In this document: positions 32,678-40,699 of the stretch, piece after piece | Layout: each line of letters begins with the position of its first letter | How positions within the stretch are numbered: position 1 is the first letter of the stretch | Source of the DNA: JAUVZL01 sp965603515 | GTDB taxonomy: Bacteria; Hydrothermota; Tepidihabitantia; SM23-42 | DNA: 48,170 bases | Direction: 5' to 3' | Assembly: GCA_965603515.1 (NCBI GenBank) | Contig: CBFDDH010000019.1 | Span: 1-48,170 of the forward strand | The notes under the pieces: model-generated | Seen by the model: the letters and a program-made list of their open reading frames with translations, nothing else | What the model was told of the DNA's origin: nothing | Database searches by the model: none | Position numbers and translations under genes: made by a program

Positions 32678-33406
32678 TCAACGACCGGCTAATAGCCGAT
32701 CAGCAAGCACCTCAGGCAGGCCAACATCGATTATCTTCTGTTGGGCAAGTGGAATATTATAGTCCAATCGGATGATTTCAACTGCCCTGCAATTACCATC
32801 ATATATCGCATAACTGGCCCTTGGATCGAGGTCTCTCGGTTGACCAATGCTGCCGGCATTAATAATGTAGCGCCGACTTTCAATCAATGGGAAAGGATTG
32901 TCGTTAACAAAATCAGTATAACCATTTGCATCTTGAAAGATAGCACTTGGGATATGGGTATGACCAACAAAACATACTTGGGTCTCGAAGAATTTGAATT
33001 GACGTTTTGCTTCGTCAAGAGAAAACAGATATTCCCACTGATTAGGTTTATCAGGTGACGCATGGACTAATAATATGTCGTCAATACTGCCAGTTAACTT
33101 AAGACGCTGCAGTTTACCCGAATTCCCTTTGGTTAACCGCTTTTGTGTCCATTGAATCGCCTCAGCAGCCACTGGGTTAAACACCGATGCATCGGTTTTC
33201 TTAACGGCCGCCCAATCGTGATTCCCCGCAACGATAATTTTTGCTTCGGATAAGCATATCGCAATACATTCATTAGGATTAGCGCCGTAACCCACCAGGT
33301 CCCCGAGACAAAGAATTCTCTTTATGCGTCTTTTTTTTATGTCCTTAATAACCGCTTGTAACGCTTCCAGGTTTGAGTGAATATCACTTATTATCGCGGC
33401 TTTCAT
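32678..33406 (-). CDS. Calcineurin-like metallophosphoesterase (YfcE/MJ0936 group)
   Basis: 242 residues. DIHSN (8-12), GDLVGYG, GNHDWAA, HASP and GHTHIP supply the two-metal site of this superfamily in the expected order. Members hydrolyse phosphodiesters or phosphate esters, sometimes nucleotides; the natural substrate here is not predictable. The ATG lies inside the 3' end of nusB (23-bp overlap), so the two are coupled. No signal peptide; cytoplasmic. Confidence 0.88.
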   Translation of the reverse strand: MKAAIISDIHSNLEALQAVIKDIKKRRIKRILCLGDLVGYGANPNECIAICLSEAKIIVAGNHDWAAVKKTDASVFNPVAAEAIQWTQKRLTKGNSGKLQRLKLTGSIDDILLVHASPDKPNQWEYLFSLDEAKRQFKFFETQVCFVGHTHIPSAIFQDANGYTDFVNDNPFPLIESRRYIINAGSIGQPRDLDPRASYAIYDGNCRAVEIIRLDYNIPLAQQKIIDVGLPEVLADRLLAGR

Positions 33407-33800
33407 TATTCCTCTTCACGGCATCGAGTATACCGTTAATGAATCGACCAGAATCTTTATCACCGTATTTCTTGCCGATTTCAATCGCTTCGTTTATAGA
33501 AACCTGAGGCGGTATTTCCTCAAGAAAAAGTAACTCACAAGTACCTAAACGAAGAATCGTTTTATCAATAATTGGAATCCGAATGAAGGACCAATTTTCC
33601 AATACCTTAACAATTTCTCGATCGATTTCAGGTAGGTTGTTCAGTGTCGCATCAACTAAAGCCTGACAAAAAATTTGATCTTTGGTGGTATGTTTCTTTC
33701 CTTCCAAAACACTGGAAATAACCACTGGCAAATCAGTATCGCCCTCTGAGTGGCGATAAAGAATCTTCATAGCAAGTTCGCGTGCCAATCTACGACCCAC
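33384..33800 (-). CDS. nusB: Transcription antitermination factor NusB
   Basis: 138 residues. RRLARELAMKILYRHSEGD is the family start, IDKTILRLGTCELLFLEEIP followed by VSINEAIEIGKKYGDKDSGRF and NGILDAV complete it. NusB binds boxA RNA with S10 to prevent premature termination in rRNA operons. The start is GTG at 33798-33800, supported by the RRxARELA alignment. ribH-nusB neighbours are common in bacteria; the gap here is 62 bp. Confidence 0.94.
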   Translation of the reverse strand: MGRRLARELAMKILYRHSEGDTDLPVVISSVLEGKKHTTKDQIFCQALVDATLNNLPEIDREIVKVLENWSFIRIPIIDKTILRLGTCELLFLEEIPPQVSINEAIEIGKKYGDKDSGRFINGILDAVKRNNESRDNK

Positions 33801-33862
33801 CTATTTTACCCGGTTTGAAAATCATGCAGATCAATCATAATTCAATATCCTATCCATGTTTT

Positions 33863-34330
33863 CTAACGGGATCCTATCTTCGCATAGAGATCGGTAAGTT
33901 CCAACCCGGTCATTGCAGCATCCCAGCCTTTGTTCCCCTGTTTTGTACCGGCTCGCTCAACCGCTTGGTCAATTGTATCTGCAGTAATAATACCGTATAC
34001 AAAAGGCATACCCTTTTCTAAATTGAGGACCGCAATACCTTTAGTTACCTCATTCGTAATGTACTCAAAATGAGGCGTGTCCCCTCTTATGACTGCGCCG
34101 ATACACAAAACACAATCATACTTAATGTTTTTCAGCCGGCGCGCCACACCCGGGATTTCAAAACAACCGGGAGTCCAATAGACTGTAATGTCCTGCGTGC
34201 TAACGCCATGTCTTACAAGACAATCGGTTGCGCCGTCGAGTAGTTGTTTTGAAACGAACTCGTTAAAGCGGGAAACGATTATCGCGAATTTCTTACTTTT
34301 ACCAACTAGATTCCCTTTTATTTCTTTCAT
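33863..34330 (-). CDS. ribH: 6,7-dimethyl-8-ribityllumazine synthase
   Basis: 155 residues. IVSRFNEFVSKQLLDGATDC, YWTPGCFEIPGVARRL, GAVIRGDTPHFEYITNEVTK and FGIIT-like VYGIITADTIDQAVERAGTK show the substrate-binding segments and catalytic His. It makes lumazine, the last riboflavin precursor. GGGAGGAAAGG precedes the ATG, which overlaps the ribBA stop by 4 bp. The stop codon lies in a CCCGTTAGAAAAC word that resembles a palindromic-element arm, possibly by chance. Confidence 0.96.
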   Translation of the reverse strand: MKEIKGNLVGKSKKFAIIVSRFNEFVSKQLLDGATDCLVRHGVSTQDITVYWTPGCFEIPGVARRLKNIKYDCVLCIGAVIRGDTPHFEYITNEVTKGIAVLNLEKGMPFVYGIITADTIDQAVERAGTKQGNKGWDAAMTGLELTDLYAKIGSR

Positions 34331-35598
34331 AGGCCTTTCCTCCCTGTTGTTTTCTTTCTTGGGATTCTTTTTTTTCGTTCATGGTAGATAACACTATCAA
34401 GCACTGAATCTGGTATCAAATGACCAAGTTTCTCCCGCTTGGTTCTCAAATAGTGAACATTTTTTTTATGTACTTTATAGATTGGAATTTGCTTCGTGAT
34501 GTTCAGACCGTAACCATCCAAACCAATAATTTTCTTGGGATTGTTCGTTAGAAGCTGGACCGACGATAAACCAAGGTCTACCAGTATCTGCGCACCAATA
34601 CCATAGTCTCTTAAATCAGCAGGAAACCCCAGTGCTAGATTAGCCTCAACTGTATCAAGACCTTTATCCTGCAAGTTATACGCCCTTAGTTTGTTCTCGA
34701 GACCAATCCCTCTACCTTCCTGGCGCATGTACAAAAACACTCCTTTTTTTCGTTTTGCGATGAGCTTCAATGCAGCATCCATCTGATCACCGCAATCACA
34801 TCGTTGTGAATGAAATACATCACCAGTAAGACACTGAGAATGAACCCGGACCAAAATATCCTCTCCGCTCTGCACATCACCAAGGACCAGGGCGATATGA
34901 TGATCTCCAGTAATCGTATCTTCATATAAAATAAGACAGAACTCAGCATATTTCGTGGGCAGTCTGGTCTCAAGGATGCGTTCGACCAAACGCTCTGTTT
35001 GACGTCGATATTTGATCAAATCTTTTATGGTTATTATCTTTAGATCAAAACGCTGCGCCATTTTTGCGAGTTTAGCAAAACGCGCCATTTTTCCATCAGA
35101 ATCCATGATCTCACAAAGTACACCAGCCGCGTAGAAACCAGCGAGCTTAGCCAAATCAACACTCGCTTCAGTATGACCAGCCCGGCGCAAAACACCACCT
35201 TTCACTGCACGCAAAGGGAATATATGACCAGGTCGTGCAAGATCACTGGGCTTGGTCTGTGGGTTGATCAATGTTTTGATCGTGGCCGCACGGTCAAATG
35301 CTGAAATGCCAGTTGTCGTGCCTTTTTTTGCATCCACGCTTATTGTAAACGGCGTACCGTGAAGCGCTGTGTTATCTTGGACCATTATCGGAATATCGAG
35401 TTCTTGAAGCCGTTTTTGTCTAAGCGGTACGCAGATAAGACCCCGCCCATGTTTAGCCATGAAATTTATGACTTCCGGTGTAATTCTTTGTGCCGCCGCG
35501 ATGAAATCTCCCTCATTTTCGCGTTTTTCATCATCAACAACAATAACTAACCTACCCTTTTTTATATCCTTAATACCTTGTTCAATAGTAGATATCAT
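34327..35598 (-). CDS. ribBA: Bifunctional DHBP synthase / GTP cyclohydrolase II
   Basis: 423 residues from the ATG at 35596-35598. The N-terminal half is RibB (DDEKRENEGDFIAAAQ, HGRGLICVPL, GHIFPLRAVKGGVLRRAGHT), which makes 3,4-dihydroxybutanone phosphate. The C-terminal half is RibA (VHSQCLTGDVFHSQRCDCGD zinc site, MRQEGRGIGLENK, GFPADLRDYGIGAQIL), which opens GTP. A basic C-terminal tail (RKKTTGRKGL) is extra. The frame is open for 20 more codons upstream, but those overlap the promoter. The ATG sits 7 nt after the -10 box, so no FMN riboswitch can lie in the leader. Confidence 0.96.
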   Translation of the reverse strand: MISTIEQGIKDIKKGRLVIVVDDEKRENEGDFIAAAQRITPEVINFMAKHGRGLICVPLRQKRLQELDIPIMVQDNTALHGTPFTISVDAKKGTTTGISAFDRAATIKTLINPQTKPSDLARPGHIFPLRAVKGGVLRRAGHTEASVDLAKLAGFYAAGVLCEIMDSDGKMARFAKLAKMAQRFDLKIITIKDLIKYRRQTERLVERILETRLPTKYAEFCLILYEDTITGDHHIALVLGDVQSGEDILVRVHSQCLTGDVFHSQRCDCGDQMDAALKLIAKRKKGVFLYMRQEGRGIGLENKLRAYNLQDKGLDTVEANLALGFPADLRDYGIGAQILVDLGLSSVQLLTNNPKKIIGLDGYGLNITKQIPIYKVHKKNVHYLRTKREKLGHLIPDSVLDSVIYHERKKRIPRKKTTGRKGL

Positions 35599-35605
35599 GA
35601 ACAAT

Positions 35606-35633
35606 ATTCTATTAAAAATGACAGAAAAGTCAA
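35606..35633 (-). promoter_or_regulatory. Promoter of the ribBA operon, leaderless type
   Basis: Minus strand: TTGACT (35628-35633), 16-bp spacer, TAGAAT (35606-35611), then 7 nt to ATG at 35598. Confidence 0.72.
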
Positions 35634-35642
35634 GGGAATAGT

Positions 35643-35672
35643 AGTAGGGACACGCCATGGCGTGTCCCTACT
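35643..35672. repeat. Perfect 30-bp palindrome between divergent promoters
   Basis: Positions 35643-35672 are fully self-complementary around GCCATGGC (left arm AGTAGGGACACGCCA). It lies 9 bp from the ribBA -35 box and 5 bp from the epimerase -35 box. It may be an operator for both promoters or a copy of a dispersed palindromic repeat; the sequence cannot decide. Confidence 0.85.
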
Positions 35673-35677
35673 GGTCG

Positions 35678-35705
35678 TTGACTATCGACCCTATATGAGT
35701 ATACT
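35678..35705 (+). promoter_or_regulatory. Promoter of the epimerase gene, leaderless type
   Basis: TTGACT (35678-35683), 16-bp spacer, TATACT (35700-35705), then 6 nt to ATG at 35712. Confidence 0.75.
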
Positions 35706-35711
35706 GAATTA

Positions 35712-36629
35712 ATGAATATTCTCGTAACCGGTGGCTGTGGTTTTATCGGTTCACATATCGTTGATGCCTATATCGATTTGGGGCATAGCGTATGGGTAAT
35801 TGATAACCTTTCAACTGGCGATATCAAAAACCTTAACCCTAAGGCAAAATTGATTGAAATAGACATCACTAACAGCGATATCGAAAAGATATTCAAACAG
35901 GTAAAACTTGATGCCATCAACCACCATGCCGCTCAGATCAATGTAAGAACATCAGTGAGCGATCCCGTATTTGACGCTAAGGTTAATATTTTAGGATCGC
36001 TTAACCTGATCACCCTTGCGGTAAAATACCACGTTAAGCGATTTATCTTCGCTTCAAGTGGAGGTACTGTCTACGGAGAACCTACCAAATTACCGATAAC
36101 TGAGGAATTTTCAATAAATCCATCGTCTCCCTATGGTATATCTAAAGCGACTACTGAAAAATATCTAACCCTCTATGCCAATATGAACGATTTAGACTAT
36201 GTGATATTACGCTACAGCAACGTATATGGACCACGTCAAATAAGCAAGAGCGAAGCTGGAGTGATCTCTATCTTTATCGAGCATATCCTGAAACATGAAA
36301 AATGCACAATTTTTGGCGACGGTTATCAGACTCGGGATTATGTTTATGTCGGAGATGTCGTCACCGCGAATGCTGCAGCCTTAGACTGTAAAGCAGATGT
36401 CTTCAATATCGGCACCGGTATTGAAACTAAAGTTAATGACTTAGTCGATATCTTAACTGACATCACAAATCATGATATACTCCACGAACACGATGATCCG
36501 CGGTCCGGCGAGGTTCTCAGGAATGTCCTCGATAACGGCAAAGCAATATCCATCATTAAGTGGCAACCAGAGATATCTTTAAAGCAAGGCATTAGAAAAA
36601 CATTTGAGTATTTCCAAAAAATATCTTGA
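35712..36629 (+). CDS. NAD-dependent sugar-nucleotide epimerase/dehydratase (GalE-like)
   Basis: 305 residues of the extended short-chain dehydrogenase family. TGGCGFIGSHIVDAY binds NAD, and SSGGTVYGEP plus the YGISK Tyr-Lys pair form the active site. RYSNVYGPRQ and FGDGYQTRDYVYVGDV are typical of UDP-glucose or UDP-N-acetylglucosamine 4-epimerases. The exact sugar is not predictable. It may supply surface polysaccharide synthesis. It has its own leaderless-type promoter and overlaps the DUF58 gene by 26 bp. Confidence 0.88.
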   Translation: MNILVTGGCGFIGSHIVDAYIDLGHSVWVIDNLSTGDIKNLNPKAKLIEIDITNSDIEKIFKQVKLDAINHHAAQINVRTSVSDPVFDAKVNILGSLNLITLAVKYHVKRFIFASSGGTVYGEPTKLPITEEFSINPSSPYGISKATTEKYLTLYANMNDLDYVILRYSNVYGPRQISKSEAGVISIFIEHILKHEKCTIFGDGYQTRDYVYVGDVVTANAAALDCKADVFNIGTGIETKVNDLVDILTDITNHDILHEHDDPRSGEVLRNVLDNGKAISIIKWQPEISLKQGIRKTFEYFQKIS

Positions 36630-37494
36630 CCCTGAAGTTCTCGCCCGACTTTCAAGGTTAGACATCAAGGCACGACTTGTTGTTGAAGGCTTTATGAGTG
36701 GCCTTCACTCAAGCCCTTACAAAGGATTTTCTCAAGAGTTTGCTGATTACCGTCAGTACATGCCTGGCGATGAACCTAAGCGCATTGATTGGAAGGTCTA
36801 CGGACGAAACGACCGTTTCTATATTAAAGAATATCAGGAAGAAACAAATCTACGTTGTTATATCTTGTTAGATAAAAGCGGCTCGATGGGTTTCGGAGAA
36901 AAAATCAGCAAACTCGAGTATGCAAAATACCTGAGCGCTAGCCTGGCGTATATGTTACTCAAACAAAAAGATAGTGTTGGTATCGCGACATTTGACAAAA
37001 GAATAGAAGAAATCATCCCGCCTTCTGTTAAGAAAAGTAATTTCATAGAAATATTGAAGATTATTAACAAAGCGATTCCGAGTGGTGAAACCTCGTTATC
37101 AAGTATGCTCTACCAGTTAGCTCAGAAGACCAGGAAACGAGGGTTGATCATTCTTATCTCTGATTTGCTTGATGACCCCTCGGTTGTGATAAAGGCTCTG
37201 CGGTCGTTTAGATATCGAAAACATGAAATACTTGTATTCCATATTGTTGATATTAAAGAGTACGAATTCTCTTTTGACAAAGCCGCATTATTTCACGACC
37301 TCGAAGATAACAGTGAAATGGTAATAGAGCCAAGCATGATACGTGCTTCATATCAAAAGAAATTCAAAGGCCTGTTGCAGTTCTATCGCCAACAGCTACT
37401 CGAATCGCACATTGATTACGAAACGGTATTCACAACCACACCCTATGATCGTGCTCTATTTTCATACCTGCAGAAAAGAGGCAGTCTGGTATGA
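36604..37494 (+). CDS. DUF58 (von Willebrand-like) protein
   Basis: 296 residues. LDPEVLARLSRLDIKARLVV, GLHSSPYKGFSQEFADYRQY, PGDEPKRIDWKVYGRNDRFY and EETNLRCYILLDKSGSMGFG are the classic DUF58 blocks; the DKSGSM part is a MIDAS-like motif of a VWA fold. DUF58 proteins usually sit beside MoxR ATPases and BatA/BatB proteins. Here the BatA-like gene follows (4-bp overlap) but no MoxR gene precedes. The TTG start lies inside the epimerase gene and is supported by alignment to LDPEVLARL. Confidence 0.87.
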   Translation: MSISKKYLDPEVLARLSRLDIKARLVVEGFMSGLHSSPYKGFSQEFADYRQYMPGDEPKRIDWKVYGRNDRFYIKEYQEETNLRCYILLDKSGSMGFGEKISKLEYAKYLSASLAYMLLKQKDSVGIATFDKRIEEIIPPSVKKSNFIEILKIINKAIPSGETSLSSMLYQLAQKTRKRGLIILISDLLDDPSVVIKALRSFRYRKHEILVFHIVDIKEYEFSFDKAALFHDLEDNSEMVIEPSMIRASYQKKFKGLLQFYRQQLLESHIDYETVFTTTPYDRALFSYLQKRGSLV

Positions 37495-39332
37495 TCTTTC
37501 TGCAGCCGATTTATCTCATCGGCTTAGCCCTCACTGCAGTACCTATTATCATCCATCTTTGGTTCCGAAAGAAACTAGATAAAATACCGTTCTCCACGCT
37601 GAAATTCTTAAAAAAATCAGAAGCAAGGCGCTTTGGTTGGCTAAGAATCAGAGAAATCATCGTGCTTGTCCTTCGATCTTTACTCATAGCTCTCATATTT
37701 TTTTCTCTGGCAAAACTGCAATGCAGATCCGGCTTTCTAAGATCAGGACATTTGGCTTCCGTCGTTGTGATCTTTGATAATTCCTTTTCCATGGCTTATG
37801 GCGATAATTTTAAGGCAGCTAAAACGAATGTATTGAAACTCCTTTCCCGGTATTCAGCAAAATCAGAGTTCTCTATCCTGGCTCTGTGCAGAACCGAGGA
37901 TACTTCTAGTTCTGATCAAATATCATGGGTGAACAAAAAGTCAGCCATTGAGCAAATACACCAAACCAATATATCCAATAGGACGGGTACGATCAGGACG
38001 TTATCGCCTTATCTTGTAATCGAAAAAAACAGATATCCAGTAGAGTATATCTATGTCGGCGATGGACAGGAAACTGTATTTGCTGACTTCCCAGAGGAAT
38101 TGACTATTGGAAAGAAATTCTACTGGGTAAAAATCCCGGTGGGTAATAACGTTGGGATCACCGATGTATCTTTAAAAGATCCTATTGCCATTTCACTCAA
38201 TAACTATGTTCTTAGTATCACAGTTCAGAACTATGGGTCAGATGTTTGGTCGGGTAAAGTCAGTCTGCAGGCTGAGGATTTTGTGCGCGAACGAGAATGC
38301 GAAATTCGACCGACCAGTGAAAAAATCCTTGATTTCACTCTGCCGGTTGCCCTAAACCATGGGACAGTCCATCTTTATGATGATAGTTTATTACCTGATA
38401 ATACATACTATTTCTCAAAATCATTGCCTGAAAAAATAAAAGTGCTGATTATTGGAACAACGCGCTTTCTGGGTTCAGCATTAAACCCAACCGATGACGT
38501 CGATGGACCTTTTCTATTCGACGCTCTTGAAAGCATCAGCACTGCCAATCTCCAGCATTATGGCTTAGTAATTCTCAACGGTATCAATGAAATCTCAAAA
38601 TACGATAAGATAAAACTTGAGACTTTTTTAATGGAGGACAATAAAGGCGTTGTTTGTTTTCTGGGTCAAGCAGTTGGCGACAACCTCAAGAGCATTATCA
38701 GCCGATGCTGTCGTGTTGAAGAATACGTCTCAGTCAAAGGTTATGTCACCTTGGATTGGATCGATTATGACCATCTAATTTTCCGGGTTTTCAAACATAC
38801 TGCAGTACTCAAAAATATCAAATTCCACAATTTTCATAAACTTGATGCCCCTAAAAACGTTATTGCAAAGCTAAGCGGAAACAACCCATTTATCGTCAGC
38901 GACAATGGGTTCTGTGTTGTGGCAACACAATTTTCACCCCAGAATACTGACATCGTGTACAAAACTGCACTCGTGCCCCTTATCCACCGACTCGCTGTAC
39001 ATACGATGTATCCATCACACGACCACGAATTGTACGTGGGTGATCAAACCCTCCAATTCGACAAGTTAAAAGCACCGACTGGTGAATACATCTTGCCAGG
39101 ACAAGTACTCCTAAAACCCGGGTTTTATACAACCGTGCAGGAAACTCTTGGAGTCAATGTAATCGCCGCTGAAGGCAATTTAAAAACTCTGGGCAGCAAA
39201 GCCGCAGAAATTATGCATATCGAGATAATCGATCCAGAAAAAGAGTTCAAGCAAAACGATATGTCTACAACTCTACTTCTGCTCGCTCTTTTCGCCTTGC
39301 TCCTTGAATCCCTTCTACTCCTGATACGTTGA
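37491..39332 (+). CDS. BatA-like membrane protein with VWA-type domain
   Basis: 613 residues. The N-terminus (FLQPIYLIGLALTAVPIIIH, RKKLDKIPFSTLKFLKKSEA) matches the BatA N-terminal domain, with membrane helices at about 4-22 and 55-75. A VWA-like domain follows (SVVVIFDNSFSMAYGDN), then beta-rich regions, and a last helix at 592-612 (STTLLLLALFALLLESLLLL). The VWA domain would face the periplasm. Function is unknown; Bat proteins were linked to aerotolerance in Bacteroides. It is coupled to DUF58 by ATGA. Confidence 0.82.
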   Translation: MIFLQPIYLIGLALTAVPIIIHLWFRKKLDKIPFSTLKFLKKSEARRFGWLRIREIIVLVLRSLLIALIFFSLAKLQCRSGFLRSGHLASVVVIFDNSFSMAYGDNFKAAKTNVLKLLSRYSAKSEFSILALCRTEDTSSSDQISWVNKKSAIEQIHQTNISNRTGTIRTLSPYLVIEKNRYPVEYIYVGDGQETVFADFPEELTIGKKFYWVKIPVGNNVGITDVSLKDPIAISLNNYVLSITVQNYGSDVWSGKVSLQAEDFVRERECEIRPTSEKILDFTLPVALNHGTVHLYDDSLLPDNTYYFSKSLPEKIKVLIIGTTRFLGSALNPTDDVDGPFLFDALESISTANLQHYGLVILNGINEISKYDKIKLETFLMEDNKGVVCFLGQAVGDNLKSIISRCCRVEEYVSVKGYVTLDWIDYDHLIFRVFKHTAVLKNIKFHNFHKLDAPKNVIAKLSGNNPFIVSDNGFCVVATQFSPQNTDIVYKTALVPLIHRLAVHTMYPSHDHELYVGDQTLQFDKLKAPTGEYILPGQVLLKPGFYTTVQETLGVNVIAAEGNLKTLGSKAAEIMHIEIIDPEKEFKQNDMSTTLLLLALFALLLESLLLLIR

Positions 39333-39638
39333 TATCGTTTAGAACCTTGATTGAATCACTGGTGATTGGAAGTGAGTCTGCAACTGGAAGTAATCCGCTA
39401 AAGCGGATGGAATTCTATGTTGCTAACATAGTTTTAAATACTGTTTCTTCAGCATAGCGTGACTCCAGCCCGCCTCAGGCGGGCGTGTCTGCAGTTCATC
39501 ATAGATGAACGTATCTACAGTGAAACGTGTTTTCCTACTTGGTCCTTGGTCCTTGGTTCTTGTCCCGATTTATCATTTTGGATTATAATACATAGGAAAA
39601 TCGTGGATCCCGCAAAGCGGGAGTCCTTGTTTCTCGTT
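39333..39638. repeat. Gene-free gap with a run of short hairpins
   Basis: No gene. Five short perfect inverted repeats follow one another: ATCCGCT/AGCGGAT (near 39393-39408), CTATGTT/AACATAG (39414-39430), GCCCGCCT/AGGCGGGC (39469-39485), GTTCATC/GATGAAC (39494-39510) and TCCCGC/GCGGGA (39608-39622). Between the last two lies the CCTTGG repeat shared in inverted form with 24844-24925. The block separates convergent genes. Confidence 0.6.
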
Positions 39639-40622
39639 TTACCGTATAGTAAACCCAATGATCGCGTTGTGCGTTTTATACGGCGAGATATTATAATCAT
39701 AGTGCACGTATAAAAATCCGAGTTTGAAGTTGAAGCCAACCATGATTCTGTTATGGTTCTTAGCTTTTAATTCCACATCAATATCGCTGATTTCCGAAAT
39801 GCGATCTTGTGGGATATTATTTATTGTATCCGGGATTTCATACTCAAACTGATACTGAAAATACACTTTAGTATCTTCAATGCCTGCACCAATCAACGGT
39901 TCAAACGGTCCAAGGCGTTTTGAAACAAGTATTTGCAGGCACCAGTTACGAGTGTTCACTATCTGTTCACCAAGCGAATCTTTAATACCAAAGGTTTGAT
40001 ACGCACCGCCTATCGCAATAGCTACGGGTAAGTGTACATTTTTTATAAAAGGAAGCTTGTTTATTTCCTGCTTCGCACCAATACCGAAGAATCTCATACT
40101 CGATCCCTTATATGAAAATGGTATGAACCTTAGAACAAGTTCTGAACCCATGACAAATCCGACATTCAATTGGGGCATAACAAACGGCACCCCAGATACA
40201 TCAAAACCAGCCGGGATATAAGGTGGAATACCAACTGCATTCCCAGACACCGGGATATCAGGTTGTTCTTCAGGACCGAATATCGTCCCAATGCTATCGA
40301 GGTTTACATCATATGATACTAATCGACCATTGGCAAGCGAACAAACAACCGCCGCATCACTATAGTATTTTGCCGAATTTGGTATCTGTATGTACATAGC
40401 CCGAACACTAAGATCAAAACCCAGAAATTCATGGCTGTATGCACTGTGGAAAAGACCGGTTGAGACACCCGTACCAAAAGCTGTAACCAGTGGTTGAGCA
40501 TAACCTTCAAGCAAGCCTTCGCTGATCTTTTTTATCTTTTCGGCAAGTGGTTCAATAGGATCCTGGGCCGCGAGAAACGAACACATTATACTTAGGATAA
40601 TCACATACTTTATTACTTTCAT
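39639..40622 (-). CDS. Probable outer-membrane beta-barrel protein (DUF6588-like)
   Basis: 327 residues from the ATG at 40620-40622. Signal peptide MKVIKYVIILSIMCSFLAAQ. The mature part alternates short amphipathic strands with turns (LNVGFVMGSELVLRFIPFSY, GGAYQTFGIKDSL, MVGFNFKLGFLYVHYDYNIS) and ends in an aromatic/hydrophobic strand (AIIGFTIR), as expected for an outer-membrane barrel. It resembles DUF6588 proteins, but that name is tentative. The open frame runs 22 codons further upstream, across the promoter, so the internal ATG is chosen. The mRNA looks leaderless. Confidence 0.68.
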   Translation of the reverse strand: MKVIKYVIILSIMCSFLAAQDPIEPLAEKIKKISEGLLEGYAQPLVTAFGTGVSTGLFHSAYSHEFLGFDLSVRAMYIQIPNSAKYYSDAAVVCSLANGRLVSYDVNLDSIGTIFGPEEQPDIPVSGNAVGIPPYIPAGFDVSGVPFVMPQLNVGFVMGSELVLRFIPFSYKGSSMRFFGIGAKQEINKLPFIKNVHLPVAIAIGGAYQTFGIKDSLGEQIVNTRNWCLQILVSKRLGPFEPLIGAGIEDTKVYFQYQFEYEIPDTINNIPQDRISEISDIDVELKAKNHNRIMVGFNFKLGFLYVHYDYNISPYKTHNAIIGFTIR

Positions 40623-40627
40623 GAACA

Positions 40628-40655
40628 AGTATACCTGTGTATGATTAGCTGTCAA
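40628..40655 (-). promoter_or_regulatory. Promoter of the barrel-like gene, leaderless type
   Basis: Minus strand: TTGACA (40650-40655), 16-bp spacer, TATACT (40628-40633), then 5 nt to ATG at 40622. Its -35 box is 11 bp from the -35 box of the divergent lysC promoter. Confidence 0.78.
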
Positions 40656-40666
40656 GCACTTGACCC

Positions 40667-40694
40667 TTGATTTTCCGTGCATTATCATTATAAT
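40667..40694 (+). promoter_or_regulatory. Promoter of the aspartate kinase gene, leaderless type
   Basis: TTGATT (40667-40672), 16-bp spacer, TATAAT (40689-40694), then 5 nt to ATG at 40700. Confidence 0.75.
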
Positions 40695-40699
40695 GCACC

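Noticed and set aside
33855..33875. Half arm of a CCCGTTAGAAA palindrome at the ribH stop
   Set aside because: Only one arm is present, so chance similarity cannot be excluded.
35599..35658. 20-codon upstream extension of ribBA
   Set aside because: It covers the -10 and -35 boxes and part of the palindrome; the family start fits ATG at 35598.
35599..35711. FMN riboswitch before ribBA
   Set aside because: The start codon is 7 nt from the -10 box, leaving no leader.
39333..39638. CRISPR-like array
   Set aside because: The hairpins differ in sequence and spacing; there are no repeated units with spacers, and no cas genes.
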